DNA of 64,000 nucleotides from Rhizobiaceae bacterium. Lineage in GTDB: Bacteria > Pseudomonadota > Alphaproteobacteria > Rhizobiales > Rhizobiaceae. A program made the position numbers and the translations under genes. Within the stretch, counting starts at the first letter, position 1. Each line of letters starts with the position of its first letter. Positions 1 through 8,508 of the stretch are shown in pieces. The DNA lies in contig JAHBYY010000007.1 of NCBI GenBank assembly GCA_019635715.1, forward strand, positions 1 through 64,000, given 5' to 3'. The notes beneath the pieces were generated by a model, which searched no databases, was not told where the DNA came from, and saw nothing but the letters and a program-made list of their open reading frames with translations.

Positions 1-1109
1 CCCTCCTCGACCTGGCTCTGTCCAGCCGATTGGCCGATCCGGATGATGACGAATTCCGCCGGGCGGACGGGGGCGATGCCGATCAGGGCGACGACGCGTC
101 CGGCATCGATGTCGGCCTGGGTCGTGGTCGTCGAGTCGCAGCGGACGAAAAAGGCATCTTCCGGCTTCGCGCCGGCGAGCGCGCCGTCCCGCCACAAGGC
201 ATGCAGGAAGGCGCTGATGTCCCTGCGGATCGATTTCCACAGGCTGAGGTCGTTGGGCTCGAAGACCACCCAGCGCGTTCCGCGCTCCACCGACTGCGAG
301 ATCATCGTCACCAGCCGGCGCACCGGCACGTAGCGCCATTCGCTGGACGCGTCGGCAAGGGTCCTCGCACCCCAGACCCGCAGTCCGTTCGAGAAGACGC
401 GGATGCAGTTCACGCCGACGGGGTTCAGCCTTTCCTGTTCCGCGCTCGAAATCGCGCGGGTCAGGCCGAGAGCGCCGACGATCGGGGCATTGGCCGGAGC
501 CTTGTGGACGCCGCGCTCGGCATCCGTCCGCGAGAACAGTCCGGCCAGGTGCCCGGCGGGCGGCTGGGCCACCCGTTCGCCGGTTTCGGCGTCAAGCGTC
601 TCGATCCAGGGCGTATAGACGGCCGCATGGCCGCGGTCCGACTGACGCGGACGGGCGGGGCGCTCGTTTGCGTCGAAGTCGGGCGGAGTCTCGAGGATCG
701 CGAACCGGTCTCCCCTTCGTTCGCAATCGCCGATGATCGCCTCGTAGCTTTCCGCGTCGACATAGCCGGGCGCGGCGACGAGGCTGATGCCTTCCATCGC
801 GTCGAGAAGCAGGAGATCCTCGGATTTGACCGACTTCGCCTTGGGTCCGAGATTGACGACGAAGCAATAGGAACCGCCATTGGCGAAGAACCCGGCGACC
901 GCCGTCGCCAGAACGTTGGGCGCCGCGCCATTTCCGGGATAGAGCCGTTGAAACGCGGCATAGCTGGTGACGGACTTGGGCTGCCGCAGATGGTTGGGCG
1001 CCGGAGCGTTGCCGAAGAACCCGGCCGTCGACGTGCCGACCGCCTCGATCGGTCTGGCTCCGCCCGAAACTTCCTCGACGTAGACCCCGGGCGCCAGATA
1101 CACCGCCAT
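1..1109 (-). CDS. Contractile tail sheath protein, partial (runs off left edge)
   Basis: The reverse strand from the ATG at 1107-1109 reads MAVYLAPGVYVEEVSGGARP, the typical opening of phage and injection-system tail sheath proteins, and stays open for 369 codons to the window edge. Near the edge it reads EFVIIRIGQSAGQSQ, which resembles the C-terminal strand of sheath proteins, so little is probably missing. AAAGGAG lies 7 bases before the start. Sheath subunits polymerise around an inner tube and contract to drive it through a membrane. The gene follows the 1113-1586 gene by 3 bases on the same strand, as in an operon. Sheath identity comes from my reading of the N- and C-terminal motifs. 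Whether the locus is an eCIS, a tailocin or a prophage cannot be decided from one gene; there is no T6SS gene nearby. Confidence 0.82.
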   Translation of the reverse strand, partial: MAVYLAPGVYVEEVSGGARPIEAVGTSTAGFFGNAPAPNHLRQPKSVTSYAAFQRLYPGNGAAPNVLATAVAGFFANGGSYCFVVNLGPKAKSVKSEDLLLLDAMEGISLVAAPGYVDAESYEAIIGDCERRGDRFAILETPPDFDANERPARPRQSDRGHAAVYTPWIETLDAETGERVAQPPAGHLAGLFSRTDAERGVHKAPANAPIVGALGLTRAISSAEQERLNPVGVNCIRVFSNGLRVWGARTLADASSEWRYVPVRRLVTMISQSVERGTRWVVFEPNDLSLWKSIRRDISAFLHALWRDGALAGAKPEDAFFVRCDSTTTTQADIDAGRVVALIGIAPVRPAEFVIIRIGQSAGQSQVEE

Positions 1110-1112
1110 CGT

Positions 1113-1586
1113 CTAACTCCTTTCGGAGGCCGCCCGGCCGCCGCGCGTTTGAACGTCGAAGATCAGCGGAACCTCCACCAGGCGCGTCGGCCCGCTTTCC
1201 GCCTTGCGCTGGATCTCGCGGGCGAGCGCAAGCGACAGCACGAAACCTTCGGGCCAGAAACTCGCGGGCGGCTCGGCCTCCGAAAGACGCCAGACAGGAT
1301 CGTTCATCGCGGCGAAGAACACCGCGTCGATCAGGGCTGCGGCCCGGCTCGCTTCTTCCGCCCAGGCCCAGACCGCGAAATGCGCCGTGGCCGACAGGAC
1401 GAGGCCGTTTTCGGCGCGGTGCGTGCGCGGCCGGCTCAGCCGCCACGCCGCGACTCCGATCCCGGAGGGACCCTTGCGGGTGCCGGGAGCCAGCAGGCGA
1501 GGCTTGGAGTCGCGGAGCGTCCCAAGGGCCGGCGCGTGCCCTTCGATCCATTCAACTGCCTCGACCGCCGCCTCGTCGAATGTCAT
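1113..1586 (-). CDS. Probable tail-terminator/DUF4255-like protein of a contractile injection locus
   Basis: This 157-residue soluble protein has no signal peptide. It starts at an ATG with AGAGGG just upstream and ends 3 bases before the sheath start. Its central VWAWAEEASRAAALIDAVFFAAM, followed by a PPASFWP loop and a closing VEVPLIFDVQ strand, resembles the terminator-like proteins (Afp16/Pvc16, DUF4255) that often stand directly before sheath genes in extracellular contractile injection loci. In that family the protein caps and sets the length of the tube-sheath. The resemblance is weak by eye and rests partly on gene order, so the functional call is an inference. The reading frame itself is well supported by its fit between two ribosome binding sites. 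Confidence 0.55.
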   Translation of the reverse strand: MTFDEAAVEAVEWIEGHAPALGTLRDSKPRLLAPGTRKGPSGIGVAAWRLSRPRTHRAENGLVLSATAHFAVWAWAEEASRAAALIDAVFFAAMNDPVWRLSEAEPPASFWPEGFVLSLALAREIQRKAESGPTRLVEVPLIFDVQTRGGRAASERS

Positions 1587-1636
1587 GCCGCCCTCTGACT
1601 GCGCAGACTAGTCACCATTGAAAATGGGCGCAAGCG

Positions 1637-2374
1637 ATGATCCAATATTACTTGGATACAATCGGCACGTGGCCGCGAACGAATGGTTTCCACATGTGGT
1701 TGTGGCTGAAATCTTGGTTTCGCATCCGGAAGCGCTACCAGATTTTGATTGTTTGCATCGGAATATTCTTGCTCTGGCTGTTTTCAGTGAAGCCCTTCTT
1801 CGCGGAAGCCGAGCCGTTCAGTTGCGCGGGAACGGTTCCGATGTCGCCCGTGTCCCAGGCGGTGGAGTGCTCCAAGACGCTGGCAAGGGCGGTGGCGGTC
1901 CTGACCAGGGTAAGCTGCGAGGAGCCGGAAGATCCACAGGAGCCGCCGGAGTGTACCGCGCCGGACGAGGACGGCGGCGGCCTCGCGCGGCTCGCGGAAA
2001 CTCTCGACCAGCTTCCCCTGGGCTGGGTTCGACCGAAGATCGTCGCCGCGCCGCTGACCATCACCGTGCCGGCGAACGGCAAGGCCACGCATGTGTGGGC
2101 CGCCATCCCGAACGACAGGACGGCGCTGTCCGGCCGCATGCGGCTCGCGCCGCTCGACCCCGCTCACGCGGCCGGCCCGGTCGCGGGGCGCGTCGAGGCG
2201 GTGACCGCGAAGATCGTGTCATCCGGCCAAACCGAGCCGCCGGTCTGCGCCACCCGCTCCGACGAGCTGACGCTGACGGGGCAGGCCGTCGGCTTCGGCT
2301 TCTTCGCCGAATGCGGTGCGATCGTGACGTTCGACTGCGGCCGCGACCAGGACTGCGAGATCAGGATCGATTAG
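1637..2374 (+). CDS. Membrane-anchored cysteine-rich exported protein, unknown function
   Basis: The 245-residue protein has a charged N-terminus, one membrane segment at about residues 34-51 (YQILIVCIGIFLLWLF), and a roughly 190-residue domain that would lie in the periplasm. That domain carries about eight cysteines spread in pairs (for example SCAG, VECS, SCEE, PECT, PVCA, AECG, FDCG, DCEI), which suggests disulfide bonds. I do not recognise a family. It is convergent with the multi-pass membrane protein at 2378-3109, with only 3 bases between the two stops, and divergent from the sheath operon. Membership in the injection-system locus is possible but not shown. A longer overlapping frame at 1618-2457 lacks a coherent protein pattern and was not used. 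Confidence 0.6.
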   Translation: MIQYYLDTIGTWPRTNGFHMWLWLKSWFRIRKRYQILIVCIGIFLLWLFSVKPFFAEAEPFSCAGTVPMSPVSQAVECSKTLARAVAVLTRVSCEEPEDPQEPPECTAPDEDGGGLARLAETLDQLPLGWVRPKIVAAPLTITVPANGKATHVWAAIPNDRTALSGRMRLAPLDPAHAAGPVAGRVEAVTAKIVSSGQTEPPVCATRSDELTLTGQAVGFGFFAECGAIVTFDCGRDQDCEIRID

Positions 2375-2377
2375 AGA

Positions 2378-3109
2378 TCAGGCAAGCTGGGCCGCGATGG
2401 CAAAGGCGAGGGCCTTCAAGCCTTGCCAGAAGGCCACGATGCCCAGTCCGATGCTGACTAGTCCGAAGATGATCGTCGCCACCGCGTCGAGTGGATGGAG
2501 GAGGAACGGCAGCTCGGCACCGTACCAAAGCCCGACCGCCAGGCCGATCGAAAGCGCCAGCGAGACGCCCGTCACGACGAGCAGACCGACGACCTGCAGG
2601 AAGCGGACCGAGGCGATGAGCAGCAGCAGGAAGCTAGCAAGCTTGATGGCGGCTGCGACCAGCACCAGCGCCGTCGTTCCGTCGAAACAGCTTCCGCCGA
2701 GGATGCCGCCCCAGCCGTCGAGAGCGTCGGCGGTGCAATTGAACTTCACGAAATAGGCGATGGTTCCGAACGGAAACGCCAGGAGGAGGGAAATCAGACT
2801 CACCAGCTTGGCCGCGCCGGCGATGGCGATCAGGAATCCTCCGACGATCAGCATGACGCCGTAGGCCACGGTGAAGATCGCCTGGACGAGCGCCAGCAGG
2901 GTGTGGGACGCGACAAGCGCGGCGACGAAGAACGCGATCGTGACCGCCAGAAGGAGATCGAATGGAAGGAGAGCGGCGGCGGAGACGCCTTGCGCGTTGA
3001 AAAGGTTCGGCAGCAGATCGGTCAGCCGGGACACTTCGAGAAGCAGCACCACGAGCATGGCGAGCAAGGCCAGCGGTATGCAGACGATCATGCGTGTCTT
3101 CACGGCCAT
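2378..3109 (-). CDS. Multi-pass membrane protein, unknown function
   Basis: The 243-residue protein is almost entirely hydrophobic, with about six or seven predicted membrane segments (first at residues 8-28, last near 210-240). One polar loop in the middle (FNCTADALDGWGG to GGSCFDG) carries a pair of cysteines and probably faces outward. No transport or enzyme motif is recognisable. The start is the ATG at 3107-3109. The gene is transcribed toward the cysteine-rich exported protein at 1637-2374 and away from the molybdenum hydroxylase genes. A MITE-like palindrome begins about 6 bases upstream of the start and may have displaced or supplied its promoter. Function unknown. Confidence 0.6.
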   Translation of the reverse strand: MAVKTRMIVCIPLALLAMLVVLLLEVSRLTDLLPNLFNAQGVSAAALLPFDLLLAVTIAFFVAALVASHTLLALVQAIFTVAYGVMLIVGGFLIAIAGAAKLVSLISLLLAFPFGTIAYFVKFNCTADALDGWGGILGGSCFDGTTALVLVAAAIKLASFLLLLIASVRFLQVVGLLVVTGVSLALSIGLAVGLWYGAELPFLLHPLDAVATIIFGLVSIGLGIVAFWQGLKALAFAIAAQLA

Positions 3110-3114
3110 GTGCC

Positions 3115-3277
3115 CAGGGCCGGTGGACAGTTTTGGATCGGAGCGCGGTATGGTCGAAGCTCCCCGTTTCGGCGTCGCGCAACCTCGACGGGGGAAAACC
3201 CCGCCTTCGGCTCCGCGCCTGGAACCGGAAGATTTCGCCTCATGCCGCGCTCCGATCCAAAACTGTCCACAGGTCCT
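3115..3277. mobile_element. MITE-like inverted-repeat element, about 160 bp
   Basis: The 30 bases at 3123-3152 (beginning GTGGACAGTTTTGGATCGGA) recur as the reverse complement at 3241-3270, with 29 of 30 matching. The similarity continues outward to AGGnCC and inward imperfectly, so the whole stretch folds as one long palindrome. It contains no convincing gene. The structure suggests a non-autonomous element mobilised in trans, or a REP-type repeat. No clear target duplication could be fixed. It lies in the 390-base gap between two divergent genes; the rest of that gap (3278-3500) should hold the promoter of the hydroxylase operon, but I see no clear box. Confidence 0.7.
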
Positions 3278-3500
3278 AGTGCTAGCGGTTTCCGCCGCGT
3301 TCGCCAGAGGGAGTTTTTGTCCGCCCCGCTGTCCGCGACCGCCGGACCGCCAGCCGGGGCGCCCGAGCCTGGGGATCGTTCAACTTTGGCTGACCTGCTT
3401 TGGTCAACATGCACTCGCTGCTTGCGCCAGGCCACAATTCTGGTTAGCGAATCCGCAGAACGATCCTATAAGGCTGTATTGCGACAACGCAGGGGAGACG

Positions 3501-4361
3501 ATGCGCTATATACGTCCACTGTCCATGGAAAATGCCGTGGAATTGATCGCCGGATCTGACGGCACTGCCGCGATCCTGGCCGGAGGCAGCGACCTCCTGG
3601 TGAGAATGAAGGGTGGTTTCATCGAGCCGGACCTGATCGTCGACATCAAGGCGATCGACGGCCTGGCCGACGTCAGCGAGGGAAGCGAAGGGTTCCGCAT
3701 CGGTGCCGCGGTTCCCTGTGCCGCGCTCGGGGAGAATGCCGTCCTGAAGGCGGCGTGGCCCGGCGTGGTCGAGGCCGCCAGGCTGATCGGTTCCAAGCAG
3801 GTGCAGGGCCGCTGCACCATCGTCGGCAATCTGTGCAACGCCTCGCCGGCGGCCGACAGCGTGCCGGCTCTCGTGGCGGCCGGTGCGAAGGCGTCGGTCG
3901 TCGGACCGAAGGGCCGGCGCGTGGTTGCGGTGGAGACCGTGCCGACTGGACCCGGCAAGACCTCGCTCGCGAAGGGCGAGATCATCGAGGCGATCCTGCT
4001 CGACAAGCGTCCGGCGAATTCCGGGGATGCCTATCTGCGCTTCATTCCGAGGACGGAAATGGACATCGCCGTGGTCAGCGCCGGCGTCAATCTGACGCTG
4101 GACGGGCAAGGGGTGGTCACCGCGGCGCGCGTGGCGCTCGGCGCGGCCGCTCCGACCGTGCTTCTGGTGAAGGAAGCGGCCGATGTCCTGATCGGATCCA
4201 AGTTGGACGAAGCCACGCTGGAGAAGCTGGCGGCGGCCTGTTCGGCCGCCTGCCGGCCGATCGACGACAAGCGCGGCACCATCGAATTCAGACGAAAAGT
4301 AGCAGGTGTGCTGGCCAGGCGGGCCGCAACGACCGCTTACGCACGCGCAGGAGGCAAATGA
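3501..4361 (+). CDS. Molybdenum hydroxylase FAD-binding (medium) subunit, CoxM/XdhB family
   Basis: The 286-residue protein carries the FAD-binding signatures of the family: AGGSDLLVRMK near residue 32 and GNLCNASPAADSVPAL near residue 110. It would shuttle electrons between the iron-sulfur subunit and NAD or another acceptor. The ATG at 3501 is preceded by AGGGGAG at optimal distance; a much longer in-frame upstream extension has no family similarity and was rejected. The stop overlaps the ribosome binding site and ATG of the next gene, giving a tight FAD, 2Fe-2S, Moco gene order as in carbon monoxide dehydrogenase and nicotinate or caffeine dehydrogenases. The substrate cannot be read from this subunit. 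Confidence 0.9.
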   Translation: MRYIRPLSMENAVELIAGSDGTAAILAGGSDLLVRMKGGFIEPDLIVDIKAIDGLADVSEGSEGFRIGAAVPCAALGENAVLKAAWPGVVEAARLIGSKQVQGRCTIVGNLCNASPAADSVPALVAAGAKASVVGPKGRRVVAVETVPTGPGKTSLAKGEIIEAILLDKRPANSGDAYLRFIPRTEMDIAVVSAGVNLTLDGQGVVTAARVALGAAAPTVLLVKEAADVLIGSKLDEATLEKLAAACSAACRPIDDKRGTIEFRRKVAGVLARRAATTAYARAGGK

Positions 4362-4837
4362 TGGCCGGCATAGCAGTATCGACGACCATCAACGGCGATC
4401 CCGTCGAATATCTTTGCCAGCCGGACGAGACGCTGCTCGAGGTGCTGCGCGAGCGGCTGGGCCTGACCGGCGCCAAGGAAGGCTGCGGCACCGGCGACTG
4501 CGGCGCCTGCAGCGTCATCGTCGACGGCCGGCTCGTCTGCTCGTGCCTCGTTCTCGGGGCAGAGGCGGAAGGCCGCCGCATCGAGACCATCGAAGGCATG
4601 GCGGACGGCGACAGGCTGCATCCGCTGCAGCAGAAGTTCATCGAGCACGCCGCGCTGCAGTGCGGCATCTGCACGCCCGGCTTCCTGATCGCGGCGAAGG
4701 ACCTTCTGGCCAGGAACCCAGATCCCACGGAAGAGGAAATCCGCTTCGGTCTCGCCGGCAACCTCTGCCGTTGCACGGGCTACGACAAGATCGTCCGCGC
4801 CGTCCAGGACGCCGCCAGCGCAATGAGGGCAGCATGA
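4361..4837 (+). CDS. Molybdenum hydroxylase 2Fe-2S (small) subunit
   Basis: The 158-residue protein has both clusters of the family. The plant-ferredoxin-type site GCGTGDCGAC plus VCSC gives Cys42, 47, 50 and 60. The helical site CGICTP with NLCRCTG gives Cys101, 104, 136 and 138. It carries electrons from the molybdenum centre to FAD. Two adjacent ATGs (4358 and 4361) are possible; 4361 is taken because AGGAGG then sits 6 bases away. The gene overlaps the stop of the FAD subunit by one base, and its own end overlaps the start of the large subunit by 4 bases, so the three are translationally coupled. Confidence 0.93.
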   Translation: MAGIAVSTTINGDPVEYLCQPDETLLEVLRERLGLTGAKEGCGTGDCGACSVIVDGRLVCSCLVLGAEAEGRRIETIEGMADGDRLHPLQQKFIEHAALQCGICTPGFLIAAKDLLARNPDPTEEEIRFGLAGNLCRCTGYDKIVRAVQDAASAMRAA

Positions 4838-7104
4838 CCATTGGTTTCGATCCCCGCTACCTGAAACGAGACTTCGCTTCTGTCGGCACGCGGCCTCTGC
4901 GACCCGACGGCATCGACAAGGTCACCGGCCGGGCGCGCTACGGCGCCGACTTCAACATGGCCGGCCAGTTGGTCGGACGCGTCCTGAGAAGCCCGCACGC
5001 CCACGCCGCCATCCGCAGCATCGACGCGTCCGCCGCCGAGAAGCTGCCCGGCGTCAAGGCGGTGATCACCGCCGCCGACCTGCCGGACCTGACCGACGGC
5101 GATGCCGCGATGTTCGACATTCTCGACAACTGCATGGCCCGCAAGACGGCGTTCTACGACGGTCATGCGGTGGCCGCTGTGGCGGCGATCGACGCCCGCA
5201 CGGCGCGGCAGGCGTTGAAGCTGATCGTCGTCGACTACGAGGTGCTCCCTCACGTTACCGACGTCGACGCGGCGATGCAGCCGTCGGCGCCGGTGCTGCA
5301 CGACCATGTCTTCACCGAGGGCGTCGAGCCGAAGCCCGGCAAGGCGTCGAACGTGCAGAAGCGCGTGCAGTACGGCCATGGTGATGTCGATTCCGGCTTC
5401 GCGCAGGCGGACGTCGTCATCGAACGGTCGTTCAAGACCGAACAGACGCATCAGGGCTACATCGAGCCGCATGCCTGCGTCGCCAACTACAGCGCGGACG
5501 GCAATGCCGATCTGTGGGTCTGCACGCAGGGCCATTTCGTCTATCGCCAGCACTGCGCGCAACTGCTCGGGCTCGATGCCTCGAAGCTGCGGGTGACCTC
5601 GTCGGAGATCGGCGGCGGCTTCGGCGGCAAGACCCATGTGTGGGCCGAGCCGATCGCCCTTGCGCTGTCGCGCAAGGCGGGGCGGCCGGTCAAGCTGGTG
5701 ATGACCCGCGACGAAGTCTTCCGTGCGTCCGGACCGACCAGTGCAACCTCGATCGACGTCAAGATCGGCGTGCGCAAGGACGGCACGATCGTCGCCGCCG
5801 ACGCGACGCTGCGCTATTCGAGCGGCGCCTATGGCGGCATGTGGGCCGAGCTCGGCGCCATGACCGCCTTCGCCTGCTATCGCCTCGAGAACGTCAGAAC
5901 GGTCGGCTATGAGGTGCTGGTGAACCGGCCGAAGACTGCGCCCTATCGTGCGCCGTCGGCGCCGATGGCGGCCTTCGCGGTCGAGAGCGTCATCGACGAG
6001 CTCGCCGCGCGGCTCGGCATCGATGCGGTCGAGCTCCGCATCAAGAACGCCGCGCAGGAGGGCACCCGGTCCTCCTATGGCCCTGTCTACGGCCCGATCG
6101 GCATCGGCCCGACGCTGGAGGCGGCGAAGAACCATCCGCACATGAAGGCGCCACTGGGCGAGAACCAGGGACGCGGCATGGCCTGCGGCTTCTGGTTCAA
6201 CTTCGGCGGCCAGACCTGCACCGACCTCAACATCGGCATGGACGGGACGGTCTCGCTGGCGGTCGGCACCATCGACGTGGGCGGCTCGCGTGCCTCGCTG
6301 TCTCTGGTGGCGGCGGAGGAACTCGGCATCGCCTACAGCCAGGTCAAGGCGGTGGTCGCCGATACGTCGAGCCTCGGCTACAACGACATGACCGACGGCA
6401 GCCGCGGCACCTTCTCCTCCTCGATGGCGACGATCTCGGCAGCGCGCAACGCCATCAAGGTGCTGCGCGAACGCGCCGCCCAGATGTGGGACATCCCGGT
6501 CGACAACGTGATCTGGGAGGGCGGCCACGCCGTCGCCGTCGGCGAGAAGCACGGCAATCTCGGGAAGCTGTCGCTGAAGGAGATCGCGGCGGAATCCGGC
6601 AAGACGGGCGGCCCGATCGCCGGCCACAGCGAACTCGTCGCGGACGGTGCCGGCGTCTCCTTCGCCACCCATATCTGCGACATCGAGGTGGACCGCGAGA
6701 CGGGCGCGACGCGCGTGCTGCGCTATACGGTCATCCAGGATGCCGGCAAGGCGGTGCATCCGACCTATGTCGAGGGTCAGTACCAGGGTGGCGCGGCGCA
6801 GGGCATCGGCTGGGCGCTCAACGAGGAGTACATCTACGGCAAGGACGGCCGCCTCCAGAATGCGGGCTTCCTCGACTACCGCATCCCGGTGTGCTCGGAC
6901 CTGCCGATGATCGACACGCAGATCCTCGAAATCCCCAACCCCAACCATCCCTACGGCGTGCGCGGGGTCGGCGAGACGTCCATCGTGCCGCCGCTGGCGG
7001 CGATCGCCAACGCCGTGTCGAACGCCGTCGGAGTTCGCATGACGCACATCCCGATCTCGCCTCCACGCATTCTCGCGGCGCTCGACGCCGAGGCGAAGGC
7101 CTGA
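4834..7104 (+). CDS. Molybdenum hydroxylase catalytic Moco-binding (large) subunit
   Basis: The 756-residue protein is the catalytic subunit, which hydroxylates a carbon centre with water as oxygen source. The glycine-rich Moco loop GGGFGGKTH begins near residue 260. The active-site loop PYRAPSAP is at 370-376. The GVGETS motif near 711-716 supplies the conserved glutamate base (Glu714). The loop is neither the CODH-type AYRCSFR nor the purine-dehydrogenase FRGFG form, so it is not CO dehydrogenase and probably not xanthine dehydrogenase itself. Aromatic or N-heterocyclic substrates and aldehydes are all possible. The ATG overlaps the previous stop, and the stop overlaps the MoaD-like start. 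Confidence 0.9.
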   Translation: MTIGFDPRYLKRDFASVGTRPLRPDGIDKVTGRARYGADFNMAGQLVGRVLRSPHAHAAIRSIDASAAEKLPGVKAVITAADLPDLTDGDAAMFDILDNCMARKTAFYDGHAVAAVAAIDARTARQALKLIVVDYEVLPHVTDVDAAMQPSAPVLHDHVFTEGVEPKPGKASNVQKRVQYGHGDVDSGFAQADVVIERSFKTEQTHQGYIEPHACVANYSADGNADLWVCTQGHFVYRQHCAQLLGLDASKLRVTSSEIGGGFGGKTHVWAEPIALALSRKAGRPVKLVMTRDEVFRASGPTSATSIDVKIGVRKDGTIVAADATLRYSSGAYGGMWAELGAMTAFACYRLENVRTVGYEVLVNRPKTAPYRAPSAPMAAFAVESVIDELAARLGIDAVELRIKNAAQEGTRSSYGPVYGPIGIGPTLEAAKNHPHMKAPLGENQGRGMACGFWFNFGGQTCTDLNIGMDGTVSLAVGTIDVGGSRASLSLVAAEELGIAYSQVKAVVADTSSLGYNDMTDGSRGTFSSSMATISAARNAIKVLRERAAQMWDIPVDNVIWEGGHAVAVGEKHGNLGKLSLKEIAAESGKTGGPIAGHSELVADGAGVSFATHICDIEVDRETGATRVLRYTVIQDAGKAVHPTYVEGQYQGGAAQGIGWALNEEYIYGKDGRLQNAGFLDYRIPVCSDLPMIDTQILEIPNPNHPYGVRGVGETSIVPPLAAIANAVSNAVGVRMTHIPISPPRILAALDAEAKA

Positions 7105-7349
7105 TGGTCGAAGTGACGCTCTGGGGATCACTCGGGGCGATCGCCGGCGGCAAGAGCCGGATAGAGGTCGAGGCCAAGGACATCAGGGAGCTGTTCCGCA
7201 AGCTTGCGGAACGGTATCCCGCGATGGAGCCGTGGATCGACCGGGGGATCGCCGTCTCCATCGACGGGACGATCTATCGCGACACCTGGTCCAAGGAGCT
7301 TCCGGAGGACGCGGAGATTTTTCTCTTGCCGCGCCTCGCCGGCGGATAG
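7104..7349 (+). CDS. MoaD/ThiS-family sulfur carrier protein
   Basis: The 81-residue beta-grasp protein ends in the diglycine LLPRLAGG that MoaD and ThiS proteins need for adenylation and thiocarboxylation. The family supplies sulfur, for example the dithiolene sulfurs of molybdopterin. Its ATG overlaps the TGA of the large molybdenum subunit, so it belongs to the same transcript. That position suggests a dedicated role in making or maturing the cofactor of this hydroxylase. This is inferred from context, because a housekeeping moaD would normally stand with moaE. No partner MoaE or E1-like enzyme is visible in the window. Confidence 0.8.
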   Translation: MVEVTLWGSLGAIAGGKSRIEVEAKDIRELFRKLAERYPAMEPWIDRGIAVSIDGTIYRDTWSKELPEDAEIFLLPRLAGG

Positions 7350-7353
7350 AGCC

Positions 7354-8451
7354 TCAGGCAGCCCGCGTCGTCGGCCGGTGTGTGCTGTTCCGTTCGATCA
7401 GGCGCGCCGAGACGACGACCGGCTCGATCGCCGGCGGCTTGCCGTTCTCGGAGGCGAGCACGATGGAAACGGTTTCCTCGACCATGGCGCCGGCATCCTG
7501 CCGGAAGGTCGTCAGGCCGATCGAGGCCCAGGAAGCGGACGGAATGTCGTCGAAACCGGCGACCAGGACATCCTCGGGGATGCGCAGGCCGAGCGATTTC
7601 CGCAGCGCGTCCATGGCGCCGATGGCCAGCAGGTCGTTGGCGCAGAACAGCGCCTGGGGAGGCTGTGCGCCATCGAAGAGCCGCAGCGCCGCGTTGAATC
7701 CGCCCTCGTAGCGGTAGTCGCCCCGTCCGACCTGTGCCGGCGCCGCTCCGATTTCCCGCAGCCGCTCCTGAAAGCCGCGCAGGCGCGCGGCGCTGGCATG
7801 GCTCTCCATCGGACCGGAGATGAAGGCGAAGGAACGCGCACCCCTGTCGACGAAGAGGTCCGCCACCGCCCGCCCCGCCTCGACATTGTCGCAGGAGACC
7901 GACGCGACCCACTCGTTCTTCACCGCGGTATTGAACGAGATCACGGGGATCTTCAGCTTGGCGAGCGTCTCCGCGGCCCCGGCGGAGAGGATGGCGAGAG
8001 CGCTGACGATGGCGTCGACGCGGTAGCTGGCGAGCTTCGGGATGACGTCGTCCAGCGCGTGGTCGCTTGCCGCATGGACGAGCAGGACCTGATGGCCGGC
8101 CTCCTGAAACCTGCTGGTGAACTGCTCCAGCACGGCCGAATAGAAGGGATTGTAGAGGCCGCCGACGACGATCGCGACGAGGTTGGACTTGTGGGTGAGC
8201 ATGATGCGGGGAATGAGACTCGGCCGGTAGTCGAGCTTCGCGGCGGCCTCCAGCACCTTGCGGCGGGTGCTTTCCGACACATTGGCGCCGCCGCTGAAGG
8301 TGCGCGACACCGCCGATTGCGACACCCCTGCCATGCGCGCCACATCGACAGACGAGGCATATTTCTTCCCGGTATCCCTGAGCCGATCGGCGTCCGAAAC
8401 GGCCTGCGTGCCGAGATCATCGGCGGGAGCAGGTCTCTTTCCGGCACTCAT
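7354..8451 (-). CDS. LacI-family transcriptional regulator of catabolic cluster A
   Basis: The 365-residue protein has a LacI helix-turn-helix at about residues 31-57 (SVDVARMAGVSQSAVSRTFS), the hinge-type stretch KLDYRPSLIPR, and a periplasmic-binding-protein-like effector domain to the end. Such proteins repress sugar operons until an inducer binds. The N-terminus has about 30 extra residues before the usual domain start. The gene lies 57 bases behind the SDR at 8509-9279 on the same strand and should share its promoter. The perfect palindrome at 9319-9336 in the divergent region is the likely operator, which would give control of both the SDR side and the importer side. Confidence 0.88.
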   Translation of the reverse strand: MSAGKRPAPADDLGTQAVSDADRLRDTGKKYASSVDVARMAGVSQSAVSRTFSGGANVSESTRRKVLEAAAKLDYRPSLIPRIMLTHKSNLVAIVVGGLYNPFYSAVLEQFTSRFQEAGHQVLLVHAASDHALDDVIPKLASYRVDAIVSALAILSAGAAETLAKLKIPVISFNTAVKNEWVASVSCDNVEAGRAVADLFVDRGARSFAFISGPMESHASAARLRGFQERLREIGAAPAQVGRGDYRYEGGFNAALRLFDGAQPPQALFCANDLLAIGAMDALRKSLGLRIPEDVLVAGFDDIPSASWASIGLTTFRQDAGAMVEETVSIVLASENGKPPAIEPVVVSARLIERNSTHRPTTRAA

Positions 8452-8508
8452 ACGTGATCGTTCCTTCCAATGTGCGGAACGGGCTGCGTTCCGCCGCTTC
8501 GCATCGCG

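Noticed and set aside
30-1598. Plus-strand 522-codon frame opposite the sheath gene
   Set aside because: The minus strand gives a clear tail sheath with a good ribosome binding site; the plus frame is compositionally a mirror frame.
3501-7104. Annotation of the molybdenum enzyme as carbon monoxide dehydrogenase or xanthine dehydrogenase
   Set aside because: The large subunit lacks the AYRCSFR loop of CO dehydrogenase and the usual purine-site loop; only the general family is supported.
4780-7131. Minus-strand open frame of 783 codons opposite the molybdenum hydroxylase large subunit
   Set aside because: It is the mirror of a conserved catalytic subunit and has no recognisable fold or ribosome binding site.
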